Below the pieces are notes generated by a model, which ran no database searches, was not told the origin of the DNA, and saw only the letters and a list, made by a program, of their open reading frames with translations. Below are positions 8,441 to 16,352 of a DNA stretch of 31,120 nt, one piece after another (the first letter of the stretch is position 1; every line of letters starts with the position of its first letter). The DNA is from Actinomycetota bacterium (GTDB lineage: Bacteria > Actinomycetota > Actinomycetes > Nanopelagicales > Nanopelagicaceae), in contig CANCSL010000010.1 in the NCBI GenBank assembly GCA_947380835.1, positions 1 through 31,120 on the forward strand, written 5' to 3'. A program made the translations under genes and the position numbers.

Positions 8441-9244
8441 TTAGAAGAAGTAGAGGTTGGTAATGGAACCGGCAGAAACTTGGCGAACATAGAGATCGGC
8501 AAGTGCTACTCCGAAGAGTGAGACCCAAGCAAAGTTCTGGTGCTTGTGGTTCAAAATCGAAACCCAAGTCCACAACTTGTACCGCATAGGGTGCTTCGAG
8601 AAGTTACGAAGGCGACCACCGATGGTGTGTCGGCAGGTGTGGCAGGAAGCTGAGTACAACCACAAGAAGGTGGCGTTAGCGAGCAGAACCAAAGTTCCGA
8701 CGCTCATATGGCCCCATTGATTATGTTCGTTGCGGAAGGCCAAGATGGCATCGATTGTCAGAATAAAGTTGAAGACCAACCCGGCGTAGAAGAACCAGCG
8801 GTGGGCATTTTGCATAATCAAAGGTGCACGGGTTTCGCCGGTGTACTTCGAGTGTGGTTCGGCAACAGCACAGGCTGGTGGAGAGAACCAGAAGGAGCGG
8901 TAGTACGCCTTGCGGTAGTAGTAGCAGGTCATGCGGAAGCCCAGAGGGAAAATCAAAATAAAGAGAGAAGGCGAGATCATCATTCCGAAGATGTGATAAA
9001 CGCCGAGAGGTTGTCCTAATAAAGAGGAACCAGAGACGCAGCCCGTCGAAAGGCACGGCGAATAGAACGGTGAAATCAACGGCTCTACAAAGTAATGCGC
9101 ATTTTCGAAAGCTCGAAAGGTTGCATAAACGATGAAGGAAAACAGAACCAATACGGTAAACGCGGGTTGTAACCACCAGCGATCCGTTCGCAGAGTTCGC
9201 TCTGCGATCTTGGCGCGCCCATTAGAGAAAACTCCTGTTGCCAC
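8441..9244 (-). CDS. sdhC: succinate dehydrogenase membrane anchor, Sdh1 type
   Basis: Single large anchor subunit (267 residues, about five membrane helices) of the kind found in actinobacterial Sdh1 (Rv0249c-like), which replaces the usual SdhC/SdhD pair. It is rich in conserved Cys and His: C64, C69, C107, C125 (SPPAC) and C201/H202/C204/H206 (CHTCRH). In the mycobacterial homologue the anchor holds a membrane-embedded Rieske-type [2Fe-2S] cluster, and these residues are candidates for its ligands and for haem or quinone contacts. The start is GTG at 9244 with AGAGGAG about seven bases upstream. The 185-base gap to tRNA-Ser(TGA) should contain the operon promoter. Two CGGTTCGA repeats lie there. 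Confidence 0.9.
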   Translation of the reverse strand: MATGVFSNGRAKIAERTLRTDRWWLQPAFTVLVLFSFIVYATFRAFENAHYFVEPLISPFYSPCLSTGCVSGSSLLGQPLGVYHIFGMMISPSLFILIFPLGFRMTCYYYRKAYYRSFWFSPPACAVAEPHSKYTGETRAPLIMQNAHRWFFYAGLVFNFILTIDAILAFRNEHNQWGHMSVGTLVLLANATFLWLYSASCHTCRHTIGGRLRNFSKHPMRYKLWTWVSILNHKHQNFAWVSLFGVALADLYVRQVSAGSITNLYFF

Positions 9245-9265
9245 CTAGTCACTCCTCTTAAATTA

Positions 9266-9330
9266 CGGTTCGAAACCGCCCACCAATTAGCTATCGGCGG
9301 GCATAGATAAGAGAAGTGTCATCGGTTCGA
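9266..9330 (-). promoter_or_regulatory. sdh upstream region with repeated CGGTTCGA
   Basis: Forward-strand CGGTTCGA occurs at 9266-9273 and again at 9323-9330. The first copy is part of a dyad (CGGTT-CGA-AACCG, 9266-9278). They lie just upstream of the sdhC ribosome site and could be operator half-sites for the sdh operon. I cannot fix the promoter itself; TAATTT beside the first copy is one -10 candidate. Confidence 0.3.
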
Positions 9331-9429
9331 TAGGTATCCGCTAGGTCGCACGGGCTTAATAGGCTATGAAATCAGCCACAGCGTCTGTGTCCGAACCAAA
9401 TGAGTCTGGCCCTAAGGCAGTAAAACTGG

Positions 9430-9512
9430 CGGAGGGCGAGGGATTTGAACCCTCGAAGGTTTCCCTTGCCGGTTTTCAAGACCGGTGCACTCGGCCGCTA
9501 TGCGAGCCCTCC
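9430..9512 (-). tRNA. tRNA-Ser(TGA)
   Basis: Reverse-strand class II tRNA: acceptor arms GGAGGGC and GCCCTCC, discriminator G, anticodon loop CTTGAAA (anticodon TGA, read for UCA and other UCN codons), a variable arm, and a T arm with GGTTCAAATCC. CCA is not encoded. Confidence 0.95.
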
Positions 9513-9519
9513 GTGGGCA

Positions 9520-9548
9520 AACTTACCGTTATGGGCAGGCGGGCTCAA
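9520..9548 (-). promoter_or_regulatory. promoter of tRNA-Ser(TGA)
   Basis: On the reverse strand TTGAGC (9543-9548), a 17-base spacer and TAAGTT (9520-9525) stand seven bases before the mature 5' end of the tRNA. This is a near-canonical housekeeping sigma promoter and would give a very short 5' leader. Confidence 0.6.
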
Positions 9549-9570
9549 AACCGAGAACTTTTGCCGAGGT

Positions 9571-10392
9571 TTATTCGGGCAGACGTAAGAGCTCTTCGAT
9601 CACCATGGCAACGCCATCGTCTTGGTGGGGTTGGGCTATGAATTTGGCGTACTTAACGGCATCGGGATGGCCATCAGCCATAGCCCAAGAACGGCCAGCC
9701 CACTCCAACATCGAAAAGTCATTGGGGTTATCGCCAAAGCTGACGCAATCATCTGCCGTCAGACCCGCCCTCGCCGCCATTTTTGCCAAAGTTAGCCCTT
9801 TGGAGACGCCAACGGCCGAGATTTCCAACAACGAATCTACGCCGTTGGAATGAGTCACAGTGGCAATGCCATCTAGTTCACGAAGGGCAATATCAAGCAT
9901 TTCATCTGAGGTGAGATCGCCATCTGAACAACGGGCCAAAATCTTGAAAGCTGGTTGAGTCATCAAAGTCTCAATGCGTTCGACTCCGATGTTATCCATG
10001 CCTACATCCCAACGAGGAATATATGCAATCTCGCGGTGAAATCTTTCACCGTATTCCAATGCAAAGGAGATCGTAGGAATGGCTGCGCGAAGTTTTGAAG
10101 CAACTTGAAGTTGGGCATCAACCGGCATCAACCATTCTTCGATCACTCGCTGAGTTGGAAGATCGAAGAGCATGGCGCCGTTGGCGCAGATAGCGTTTCC
10201 GAAACCGAAAGTATCTTTAATCTCTTGCATCCAGCGTGGTGGTCTTCCAGTAACAAAGAAGATTTCGATACCCATGTTATGGGCATCCGTGAAAGCAGCA
10301 ATGGTGCGTTCAGAAATAAATCCGTAATCAGCAACGATCGTGCCATCAAGATCAGTGGCGATTAATTTGGGACGGCGACCAGGAATACTCAC
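9571..10392 (-). CDS. HAD-superfamily hydrolase, Cof type (IIB)
   Basis: Cytosolic phosphatase of 273 residues in the haloacid dehalogenase superfamily with a C2-type cap. Motif I is ATDLDGTIV (nucleophile and acid/base aspartates), motif II is VTGRPP, and motifs III/IV are the lysine of GVSKGLTL and GDNPNDFSML. Members dephosphorylate sugar phosphates, flavin or pyridoxal phosphates, and the substrate cannot be told from sequence. The GTG start overlaps the serS stop as GTGA, so it is translated with serS; mycobacteria also keep a HAD gene near serS. The tRNA-Ser that follows 58 bases downstream has its own promoter. Confidence 0.88.
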   Translation of the reverse strand: MSIPGRRPKLIATDLDGTIVADYGFISERTIAAFTDAHNMGIEIFFVTGRPPRWMQEIKDTFGFGNAICANGAMLFDLPTQRVIEEWLMPVDAQLQVASKLRAAIPTISFALEYGERFHREIAYIPRWDVGMDNIGVERIETLMTQPAFKILARCSDGDLTSDEMLDIALRELDGIATVTHSNGVDSLLEISAVGVSKGLTLAKMAARAGLTADDCVSFGDNPNDFSMLEWAGRSWAMADGHPDAVKYAKFIAQPHQDDGVAMVIEELLRLPE

Positions 10393-11657
10393 GCAGGCAC
10401 CAAAGTGTCTACTCCCAGGAATGGGCGCAGCGCCTTGGGCACATTTACAGATCCATCTGGTTGTTGATGATTTTCAAGGATGGCAACAATCATTCGGGGA
10501 ATAGCTACCAAAGTACCGTTGAGAGTCGCGATTGCTTTTGTGCCATCGCTATCTTTGTAACGAATATTCAATCGACGCCCCTGAAACTCGGTGCAGTTAG
10601 AGGTACTTGTTACTTCACGATAGGCGCCTTGTGTTGGAATCCAAGCTTCGCAATCAAATTTACGGATAGCGCTGGATCCAAGATCGCCGGAGGCAACATC
10701 AATAACGCGATAAGGAATCTCCATGGCATTAAGGAAATCCTTCTCCCATTGCAGCAAGCGTTGATGTTCGGCTTCAGCTTCTTCCGGGCGAGTAAAGGTA
10801 AACATTTCGACCTTGTCGAATTGATGAACACGAATAATTCCGCGGGTGTCTTTGCCATACGTTCCGGCTTCACGGCGGAAGCACGAGGAATAACCCGCAT
10901 AGCGCAGCGGCAAACTGGCGCCATCCAAAACTTCATCCATGTGATACGCAGCCAATGGAACCTCTGAAGTGCCAACTAAGTAGAAATCATCTTCTTCGAG
11001 GTGGAAAACATTTTCAGCAGCTTGACCAAGGAAACCCGTGCCTTCCATCGCTGGTGGCTTCACGAGAACTGGTGGAATCACTGGAGTAAACCCGGCTTTG
11101 GTCGCAGAACTTATGGCGTAATTGACGAGTGCGAACTCTAAGAGTGCGCCCATACCGGTTAAGTAATAGAAGCGAGCGCCAGATACTTTGGCACCACGTT
11201 CGGTATCAATCGCTTTTAGGATCTTGCCGAGTTCAACGTGATCTTTTGCTGCAAAACCTTCAGCAGCAAAATCGCGCGGAGTTCCGACTTCTTCCAAAAC
11301 TACAAAATCTGCTTCGCCACCGACTGGAGCGGCTGGGTCGATTAGATTAGAAATCTGCAGAAGGATCTGACGAGAGTTTTCTTCAGCTACTGCTCGTGCA
11401 GCATCGGCAACTTTAACTTTTTGCGCGAGCTCTTTGGCGTTCTCTAGTAGCGCGCTCTTCTCGTCGCCCTTGGCTGCACCAACGGCTTTGGAGAGAATAT
11501 TTTGTTCGGCTCGGTATTTCTCGAACTCGACGATTGCAGTTCTGCGGGCATCATCGGCAGCAATTACTTGATCGATGAGATCGGGATTCTCCCCGCGTAC
11601 GCTCTGGGATTTGCGCGCGGCGTCAGGATTATCGCGAATAACCTTTAAATCAATCAT
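10389..11657 (-). CDS. serS: seryl-tRNA synthetase
   Basis: Class II aminoacyl-tRNA synthetase (422 residues) that charges tRNA-Ser. The N-terminal antiparallel coiled-coil arm (about 25-105, heptad-rich with many Ala, Glu and Lys) contacts the long variable arm of tRNA-Ser. The catalytic domain has TSEVPLAAYH, motif 2 (FRREAGTYGKDTRG then RVHQFDKVEMF) and motif 3 (NGTLVAIPR). Length is normal. It is followed by an overlapping HAD gene. The promoter is the leaderless TAGACT box. Two of its substrates, tRNA-Ser(TGA) and tRNA-Ser(GCT), are also encoded in this window. Confidence 0.97.
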   Translation of the reverse strand: MIDLKVIRDNPDAARKSQSVRGENPDLIDQVIAADDARRTAIVEFEKYRAEQNILSKAVGAAKGDEKSALLENAKELAQKVKVADAARAVAEENSRQILLQISNLIDPAAPVGGEADFVVLEEVGTPRDFAAEGFAAKDHVELGKILKAIDTERGAKVSGARFYYLTGMGALLEFALVNYAISSATKAGFTPVIPPVLVKPPAMEGTGFLGQAAENVFHLEEDDFYLVGTSEVPLAAYHMDEVLDGASLPLRYAGYSSCFRREAGTYGKDTRGIIRVHQFDKVEMFTFTRPEEAEAEHQRLLQWEKDFLNAMEIPYRVIDVASGDLGSSAIRKFDCEAWIPTQGAYREVTSTSNCTEFQGRRLNIRYKDSDGTKAIATLNGTLVAIPRMIVAILENHQQPDGSVNVPKALRPFLGVDTLVPA

Positions 11658-11663
11658 GTGTTA

Positions 11664-11669
11664 AGTCTA
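11664..11669 (-). promoter_or_regulatory. -10 box, leaderless promoter of serS
   Basis: Reverse strand TAGACT, then TAACAC, then the ATG of serS at 11657. There is no ribosome site in between. Confidence 0.55.
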
Positions 11670-11676
11670 CCGAGGA

Positions 11677-12522
11677 TTAACTGGCACGAGCCGTGCGTGG
11701 ACCGCGTGGATAGGAACCGAGGAAGCGGATTTCATCGCAAATTTTCCGTAAATTCTCGATGGCAGTGTGAACCGGTAGGTCATCGATATGCCCCTCGGCA
11801 TCAATGATGAAGTGGTAATGCCCCAGCTCGCGTCCCGTAGGACGACTTTGAATGAAAGTGAGGTTGACGTTCTGATTGGCAAATTCAGTAAGGATCTCCA
11901 ACAGCGCACCCGCATGATCGATATCAATAAAAGCCGCCAATGAAGTTCGGTCGTTTCCGGTTGGATCTGGCATGTTCCCGGGCTTTTCAACAACGACAAA
12001 TCGAGTGACAGCACCTTCATTGTCACCAATATTGTTGGCGACGATGGTGAGACCATATTTTTCGGCGGCAAAAGCGGATGCAATCGCGGCATCGTAATTG
12101 CGTGTTACTAAGCCGGCAGCTGCTGCAGCCGTTGACGGCGTTTCCATAATTTCAGCATCAGGCCATTTTTGGGCGACAAAAGTGCGGCATTGGGCTTCAG
12201 CATGTGGATGGGTGCCAATGCGCTCGATCGCTTTATCTGCGTTCTCGGGCAAAACCATCAGCGCAAAAGAAACGGGAAGCGTGGTTTCGCCAGAAATGAC
12301 GAGCGGCTCACCAGTAGCCAGTTCATCGAGGGTTCGAGCGACAACGCCTTCGACCGAATTTTCAATGGGGACCAGGGCTTTTGCTGCTGCACCGGTACGA
12401 ACAGCCTCTAAAGCGGCGGTGACATTTGCATAGGGAACTAGTTCATCATTAACAGATGTGATTTGACGCAAAGCGGCTTCGGTGAAGGTTCCAGCAGGAC
12501 CTAAATAGGCATAACGCGTCAT
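11677..12522 (-). CDS. pheA: prephenate dehydratase
   Basis: Converts prephenate to phenylpyruvate in phenylalanine synthesis. The 281 residues have a periplasmic-binding-like catalytic domain (about 1-185) with YLGPAGTFTEAAL, VPIENSVEG and the catalytic TRF motif (VTRFVVV), followed by a C-terminal ACT domain (about 195-270) for phenylalanine feedback, with the ESRP motif seen as QSRPTG. It is a stand-alone dehydratase with no chorismate mutase domain, as usual in actinobacteria. The order GDPD-pheA-serS is kept in mycobacteria (glpQ1, pheA, serS). The promoter lies inside the last codons of the upstream phosphodiesterase gene. Confidence 0.95.
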   Translation of the reverse strand: MTRYAYLGPAGTFTEAALRQITSVNDELVPYANVTAALEAVRTGAAAKALVPIENSVEGVVARTLDELATGEPLVISGETTLPVSFALMVLPENADKAIERIGTHPHAEAQCRTFVAQKWPDAEIMETPSTAAAAAGLVTRNYDAAIASAFAAEKYGLTIVANNIGDNEGAVTRFVVVEKPGNMPDPTGNDRTSLAAFIDIDHAGALLEILTEFANQNVNLTFIQSRPTGRELGHYHFIIDAEGHIDDLPVHTAIENLRKICDEIRFLGSYPRGPRTARAS

Positions 12523-12525
12523 GTT

Positions 12526-13209
12526 CTAAGAGTAACCGAGGGCGGCGCGGGCTTGCCCGGGAGTATCGCTCATGATCACATCGACACCTAGGTCATGGCA
12601 TAAACGCACATCGGCATCATCGTTAACCGTCCAAACAAATACTTTTTTACCTTCTTTATGTATCTGAGCAACTAGTTTGGGATTTTTACGAATGAGGTGA
12701 ATTCCGGGTCCAAGAATTGGGGCGGGGTTATTTTGCAAGAAAAGTGGTTTTTCAATCAGAAAGACTCTTTCGAAGGGAGCTTTTTTAACGCGTTGAACCG
12801 CACGCACCGAAAAAGACATGATCGTTATCCAGATTCCACTTGCTTCAATCTCATCTTTCTTACTCTCGAGCAGCGCTAAAAGCGCGCGTTCAATGGCTCC
12901 GGCTGTAGGAACAGGGTGCTTGGTTTCGACCGCCAGATTCTTCTTATGGGCGATTGCTAAATCTAAAAGGGTCTCAAATTTCATTGGGGCCGCAAAAGCA
13001 AGATCAGCATATGTCGAAGATGAAATCTTTATCTTCTGGCCAGCCATCCTTAAGGTGTCAGAATCGTGCCAGCAGATCATTTCGCCATCTTTAGTCAGTC
13101 GGATATCGCATTCGAATCCATCTGCGCCTTGTTTGATGCCTTCTTCATAGGCCAGCAAGGTATGTTCGGGGAACACCCTTCGGGCACCGCGGTGCGCGTA
13201 AATCAACAT
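12526..13209 (-). CDS. glpQ: glycerophosphodiester phosphodiesterase family protein
   Basis: GDPD-family TIM-barrel hydrolase (227 residues) that releases glycerol 3-phosphate from glycerophosphodiesters. AHRG near the N-terminus, PEHT, and the metal-binding FECDIRLTKDG followed by WHD are all present, as is the C-terminal VWTVNDD. No signal peptide is present, so it is cytosolic. The start is fixed by the family N-terminus. Oddly, the ATG stands one base after the discriminator base of tRNA-Leu on the same strand, so there is no room for a ribosome site outside the tRNA. The message must come from a tRNA-mRNA co-transcript or be made leaderless by tRNA 3' processing. Confidence 0.92.
   Translation of the reverse strand: MLIYAHRGARRVFPEHTLLAYEEGIKQGADGFECDIRLTKDGEMICWHDSDTLRMAGQKIKISSSTYADLAFAAPMKFETLLDLAIAHKKNLAVETKHPVPTAGAIERALLALLESKKDEIEASGIWITIMSFSVRAVQRVKKAPFERVFLIEKPLFLQNNPAPILGPGIHLIRKNPKLVAQIHKEGKKVFVWTVNDDADVRLCHDLGVDVIMSDTPGQARAALGYS
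12529..12534 (-). promoter_or_regulatory. -10 box, leaderless promoter of pheA
   Basis: Reverse strand TACTCT, then TAGAAC, then the ATG of pheA at 12522. The box lies within the final codons of the upstream phosphodiesterase gene and its TAG stop falls in the six-base spacer. Confidence 0.5.
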
Positions 13210-13210
13210 G

Positions 13211-13293
13211 TGCGCGAGAGGGGATTTGAACCCCTACACCCTTGCGAGTACACGGACCTGAACCGTGCGCGTCTGCCGTTCCGCCACTCGCGC
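13211..13293 (-). tRNA. tRNA-Leu(CAG)
   Basis: Reverse-strand class II tRNA: acceptor arms GCGCGAG and CTCGCGC, discriminator A, anticodon loop TTCAGGT (anticodon CAG, codon CUG), a variable arm, and a T arm with GGTTCAAATCC. CCA is not encoded. A TAATCT box at 13306-13311 (reverse strand) is a likely -10. The start codon of the downstream phosphodiesterase gene follows after one base. Confidence 0.95.
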
Positions 13294-13376
13294 TTCTTGC
13301 GAGGGAGATTAGCACCGTTAGGCTAGATACCTGTAGTTGCATAAGTTCTTTATCCAACCAAGGAGGTCGAGATTCG

Positions 13377-14153
13377 ATGTGGGTTTTTAAAACTCTTGCC
13401 GAATCCGATTTGGGTCTCGTTCGCGATGGCAACGAAGATTCTGCTCTCGTCTCCCCTCGCCTCGTGGCTGTGGCCGACGGCATGGGTGGACACGCGGCTG
13501 GCGAAGTGGCATCGACTATCGCCATTCAGACATTGGTAGAACTCAAGCCGATCCTCGATGACCCCAAAGTTGATGTGCAATCGCGCGAAGATCTCTTTCT
13601 CAATATTGCATTTGAAATCGTGCACCAACTCGAAGACCGAGTTGATGCCAATCCGGCACTTTCCGGCATGGGCACAACGCTTACCGCTCTCTATTTGAAT
13701 GAGAAGGAAGTCGAACTTCTACACGTTGGAGACTCGCGTTGTTATCGCTTCCGAGATGGCAAGTTGACCCAGCTGAGTTATGACCACACTGTTATGCAAG
13801 AGTTGCTCGATCAAGGTCGGCTCACTGCCGAAGAAATTATCGATCACCCACAACGGTCTTTGCTCACCCAAGTATTGATTGCTAAAGCCAACCTGGATCC
13901 GGTTTTGGTTAGTTACCCAACCGAGATCGGTGATCGCTTCTTAGTATGCAGCGACGGACTCTCCAGCGTGCTCTCTGAGTTGGAGATGGTCTCGATTCTC
14001 AAGAAATCTGAGAATGAAAATGTAGTTACTGATTTGATTGCAGCGACAAAGGCAAAGGGCGCACCAGATAACATCACGATTCTCTGGGTTGAAGTCATTA
14101 GCGCAGCCACGGACGCATCCGACTTGGTTCTCTTAGGCGCTGCTCGTGAATAA
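13377..14153 (+). CDS. PP2C-family Ser/Thr protein phosphatase
   Basis: Metal-dependent phosphatase (258 residues) that reverses Ser/Thr phosphorylation; the partner of the kinase encoded next. Motifs run in order: SDLGLVRDGNEDS, VADGMGGHAAGE, SGMGTTLTAL, HVGDSRCYRFRDG, CSDGLS and GAPDNIT, which supply the metal-binding aspartates. It is catalytic domain only: the membrane helix and extracellular tail of mycobacterial PstP are missing. The ATG at 13377 is fixed by a perfect AAGGAGG eleven bases upstream, one of the strongest ribosome sites in the window; the longer reading frame running back into tRNA-Leu is not used. The stop overlaps the kinase start by eight bases. Confidence 0.95.
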   Translation: MWVFKTLAESDLGLVRDGNEDSALVSPRLVAVADGMGGHAAGEVASTIAIQTLVELKPILDDPKVDVQSREDLFLNIAFEIVHQLEDRVDANPALSGMGTTLTALYLNEKEVELLHVGDSRCYRFRDGKLTQLSYDHTVMQELLDQGRLTAEEIIDHPQRSLLTQVLIAKANLDPVLVSYPTEIGDRFLVCSDGLSSVLSELEMVSILKKSENENVVTDLIAATKAKGAPDNITILWVEVISAATDASDLVLLGAARE

Positions 14154-15690
14154 AATTTTGGGAGACAGATACTCCCTTGGTGAGATGATCGGCACGGGCG
14201 GGATGGCCGATGTTTATATAGGTCAAGATCTGCGCTTATCCCGAAGTGTTGCTATAAAAATATTGCGTAGTGACTTGGCGCGAGACCCATCTTTTGTTGC
14301 CCGCTTTCGCAAAGAGGCCTTTGCTGCAGCCGGATTAAACCACCCGGGAATTGTTGCCGTTTATGATTCTGGCGAAGAGAACGGTGATTCTTACATCGTT
14401 ATGGAATTAGTCACCGGACATACTCTCCGAGATTTGATTCGTGAAGGTGAAACGATTTCTACTGATCGCGCGCTCAGAATTGTGTGTGGTGTATTGGAAG
14501 CACTCGAATATTCTCACTCCAACGGAATTGTTCATCGCGATATTAAGCCCGCCAACATCATGTTGACCGAGTCTTTTGATGTGAAAGTTATGGATTTCGG
14601 AATTGCACGCGCATTGGATGACATCGGCGCGACTATGACCAACACATGGAATGTCGTTGGCACAGCGCAATATCTTTCGCCAGAACAAGCAACCGGTGAG
14701 ACGGCAGACCGTCGCAGCGACATCTATTCAGTCGGATGTCTGCTCTACGAACTACTCACTGGACAACCACCTTTTAGTGGCGATACCCCTGTTTCTATTG
14801 CGTATCAGCATGTTTCTATGCCGTTTCAGCCACCTTCAGAGCTCGTTCCTGGGCTCGACCCAAATTTAGACACCATTCTTGCTGTCGCACTTTCAAAAGA
14901 TCCTGCCGATCGTTACCAAACCTCCTCGGATATGTTGGCAGATCTCCAGAGAGTCCTGCGTGGCCAATCAGTAACTACCAAGATCAGAAAAGTAAAGAGG
15001 CCGTTGCGGCGAATACTGATACCTCTTGGCGTTTTGGTTGCTATTGGAGTTGCGCTCTTTTTTGGTCTTTCCAACCGAACCCAGACTGTAGTTCCGTTGC
15101 AAGTTCCCAACGTGGTCGGATTAACTCAATCTGAAGCTGGAGCGCTTCTAGGTGCTTTCACTGTCACGTACCAGCATGCACCCGACTCTCACATTCCGAA
15201 AGATCGCATTGCAAACCAACTTCCGTTGGCAACAACGAAAGTTTCGCGCGGTAGTGCGATTACTTTGACAATTTCAGATGGGCCGGGAAATACAACAGTC
15301 CCCGTCGATTTAGTTGGTAAGACTTTGGAGGAGGCACGGGCAAGTTTGGCTTCATCGGGTTTGGTGATCTCGCAAGCAATACCCATGGATTCCAATCAAG
15401 CACCAGGAACTGTTCTCAGTGTTAATCCTGGAATGGGAAGCACGGTAGTTGCAGGTAGCGGCGTTATTTTGCAAATTGCTAGTGGAAATTTGCAAGTACC
15501 AAATCTTGTTGGACTTACTCAAATTCAAGCGACTACTGTTTTGACGCAGTCTGGTTTCTTAGTGCAAGAAGTAGATGCTTTCGATCCTAATCAGCCGTTA
15601 GATACTGTCTTAGCGCAAGCTCCGGATGAAGGTACTACCCAAAATATTGGAAGTGCCGTGACCATTACGGTAAATAAAGCAACGAACTAG
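14146..15690 (+). CDS. pknB: PASTA-domain Ser/Thr protein kinase, PknB-like
   Basis: Membrane kinase (514 residues) that senses cell-wall fragments and controls growth and division. Kinase domain about 8-272: GTGGMADVY glycine loop, catalytic K38 (VAIK), HRDIKPAN with D132, DFG with D150 and SPE. A basic juxtamembrane stretch leads to one membrane helix (about 289-308). Outside lie three PASTA domains (about 315-380, 383-447, 450-512); mycobacterial PknB has four. The start is GTG (or, less likely, a later codon) overlapping the phosphatase stop (GTGAATAA), so the pair is coupled. Its stop shares three bases with that of the convergent pabA gene (CTAG). rodA, pbpA, pknA and the FHA genes usually in this cluster are absent here. 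Confidence 0.96.
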   Translation: MNKILGDRYSLGEMIGTGGMADVYIGQDLRLSRSVAIKILRSDLARDPSFVARFRKEAFAAAGLNHPGIVAVYDSGEENGDSYIVMELVTGHTLRDLIREGETISTDRALRIVCGVLEALEYSHSNGIVHRDIKPANIMLTESFDVKVMDFGIARALDDIGATMTNTWNVVGTAQYLSPEQATGETADRRSDIYSVGCLLYELLTGQPPFSGDTPVSIAYQHVSMPFQPPSELVPGLDPNLDTILAVALSKDPADRYQTSSDMLADLQRVLRGQSVTTKIRKVKRPLRRILIPLGVLVAIGVALFFGLSNRTQTVVPLQVPNVVGLTQSEAGALLGAFTVTYQHAPDSHIPKDRIANQLPLATTKVSRGSAITLTISDGPGNTTVPVDLVGKTLEEARASLASSGLVISQAIPMDSNQAPGTVLSVNPGMGSTVVAGSGVILQIASGNLQVPNLVGLTQIQATTVLTQSGFLVQEVDAFDPNQPLDTVLAQAPDEGTTQNIGSAVTITVNKATN

Positions 15691-16325
15691 CTTTTATTTA
15701 CTACTGGGGACAACCCTTCAGATCTCGCGCGAGCCTCAGTGTCGCCACAAATCACTAACCAATTGCCCAACATTTGATGACCGTGCTCTGTCAGCACTGA
15801 TTCCGGATGAAACTGCACTCCAGAAATTGGAAGTGTGCGGTGTTGAACCGACATGATGACTCCAGAGTCGGTTCGACCAGTGACAACTAAATCCTCGGGA
15901 ACGGAATCGTTCTCGATCGCCAACGAGTGGTATCTCGTTGCAATAAATGGTGACTTAATATCTTTGAGGACGCCAACGTTTTCGTGGTGAACTACCGATG
16001 TCTTGCCATGCAAAAGTTCGGGGGCGCGTGAAACTTTGGCTCCAAAGGCCACACCTATTGCTTGATGTCCGAGACAGACTCCAAGAAGTGGAATCTTTTT
16101 GGCCGCGGCCATTTTCACAAGTTCAATGCTGAGCCCAGCAGTTTCTGGCGTGCCTGGACCTGGGGAGATCAGAATCCCGTCATACGTTGCGGCATCGGTA
16201 AGTGAAACCTCATCGTTACGCAATACGGTGCATTCGGCGCCAATTTGAGCCAGGTACTGAACCAGGTTGAAGACGAAAGAGTCGTAGTTATCTACAACCA
16301 GAATCTTCCGCGGGGCTAAACTCAT
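15687..16325 (-). CDS. pabA: glutamine amidotransferase, PabA/TrpG type
   Basis: Glutaminase subunit that supplies ammonia to anthranilate synthase or aminodeoxychorismate synthase (tryptophan or folate synthesis). 212 residues; triad C84 in GVCLGHQ, H173 and E175 in QFHPES; N-terminal VVDNYDSFVFNL. I start it at the ATG at 16325 because the family begins with this strand. The frame is open upstream, but that would run into the crgA start. The gene at this chromosomal position in mycobacteria is called trpG. The sequence cannot separate TrpG from PabA, and it may serve both. It is divergent from crgA, with 27 bases between the two start codons. Confidence 0.9.
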   Translation of the reverse strand: MSLAPRKILVVDNYDSFVFNLVQYLAQIGAECTVLRNDEVSLTDAATYDGILISPGPGTPETAGLSIELVKMAAAKKIPLLGVCLGHQAIGVAFGAKVSRAPELLHGKTSVVHHENVGVLKDIKSPFIATRYHSLAIENDSVPEDLVVTGRTDSGVIMSVQHRTLPISGVQFHPESVLTEHGHQMLGNWLVICGDTEARARSEGLSPVVNKS

Positions 16326-16352
16326 GGCTTTATTCTGGTGTACCTTTGCCCC
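16326..16352. promoter_or_regulatory. compact divergent promoter pabA/crgA
   Basis: Only 27 bases separate the two start codons. Forward: TACCTT at 16341-16346, six bases, then the crgA ATG. Reverse: CAGAAT at 16332-16337, six bases, then the pabA ATG. Both fit leaderless transcription, and each -35 region would fall inside the other gene or at its start. Confidence 0.45.

Noticed and set aside
8708..9019. 103-codon forward frame opposite sdhC
   Set aside because: Shadow of a well-supported membrane anchor gene; low-complexity product.
9366..9641. 91-codon forward frame before and across tRNA-Ser(TGA)
   Set aside because: It runs through a tRNA gene and into the end of the HAD gene; the apparent peptide is the translated tRNA.
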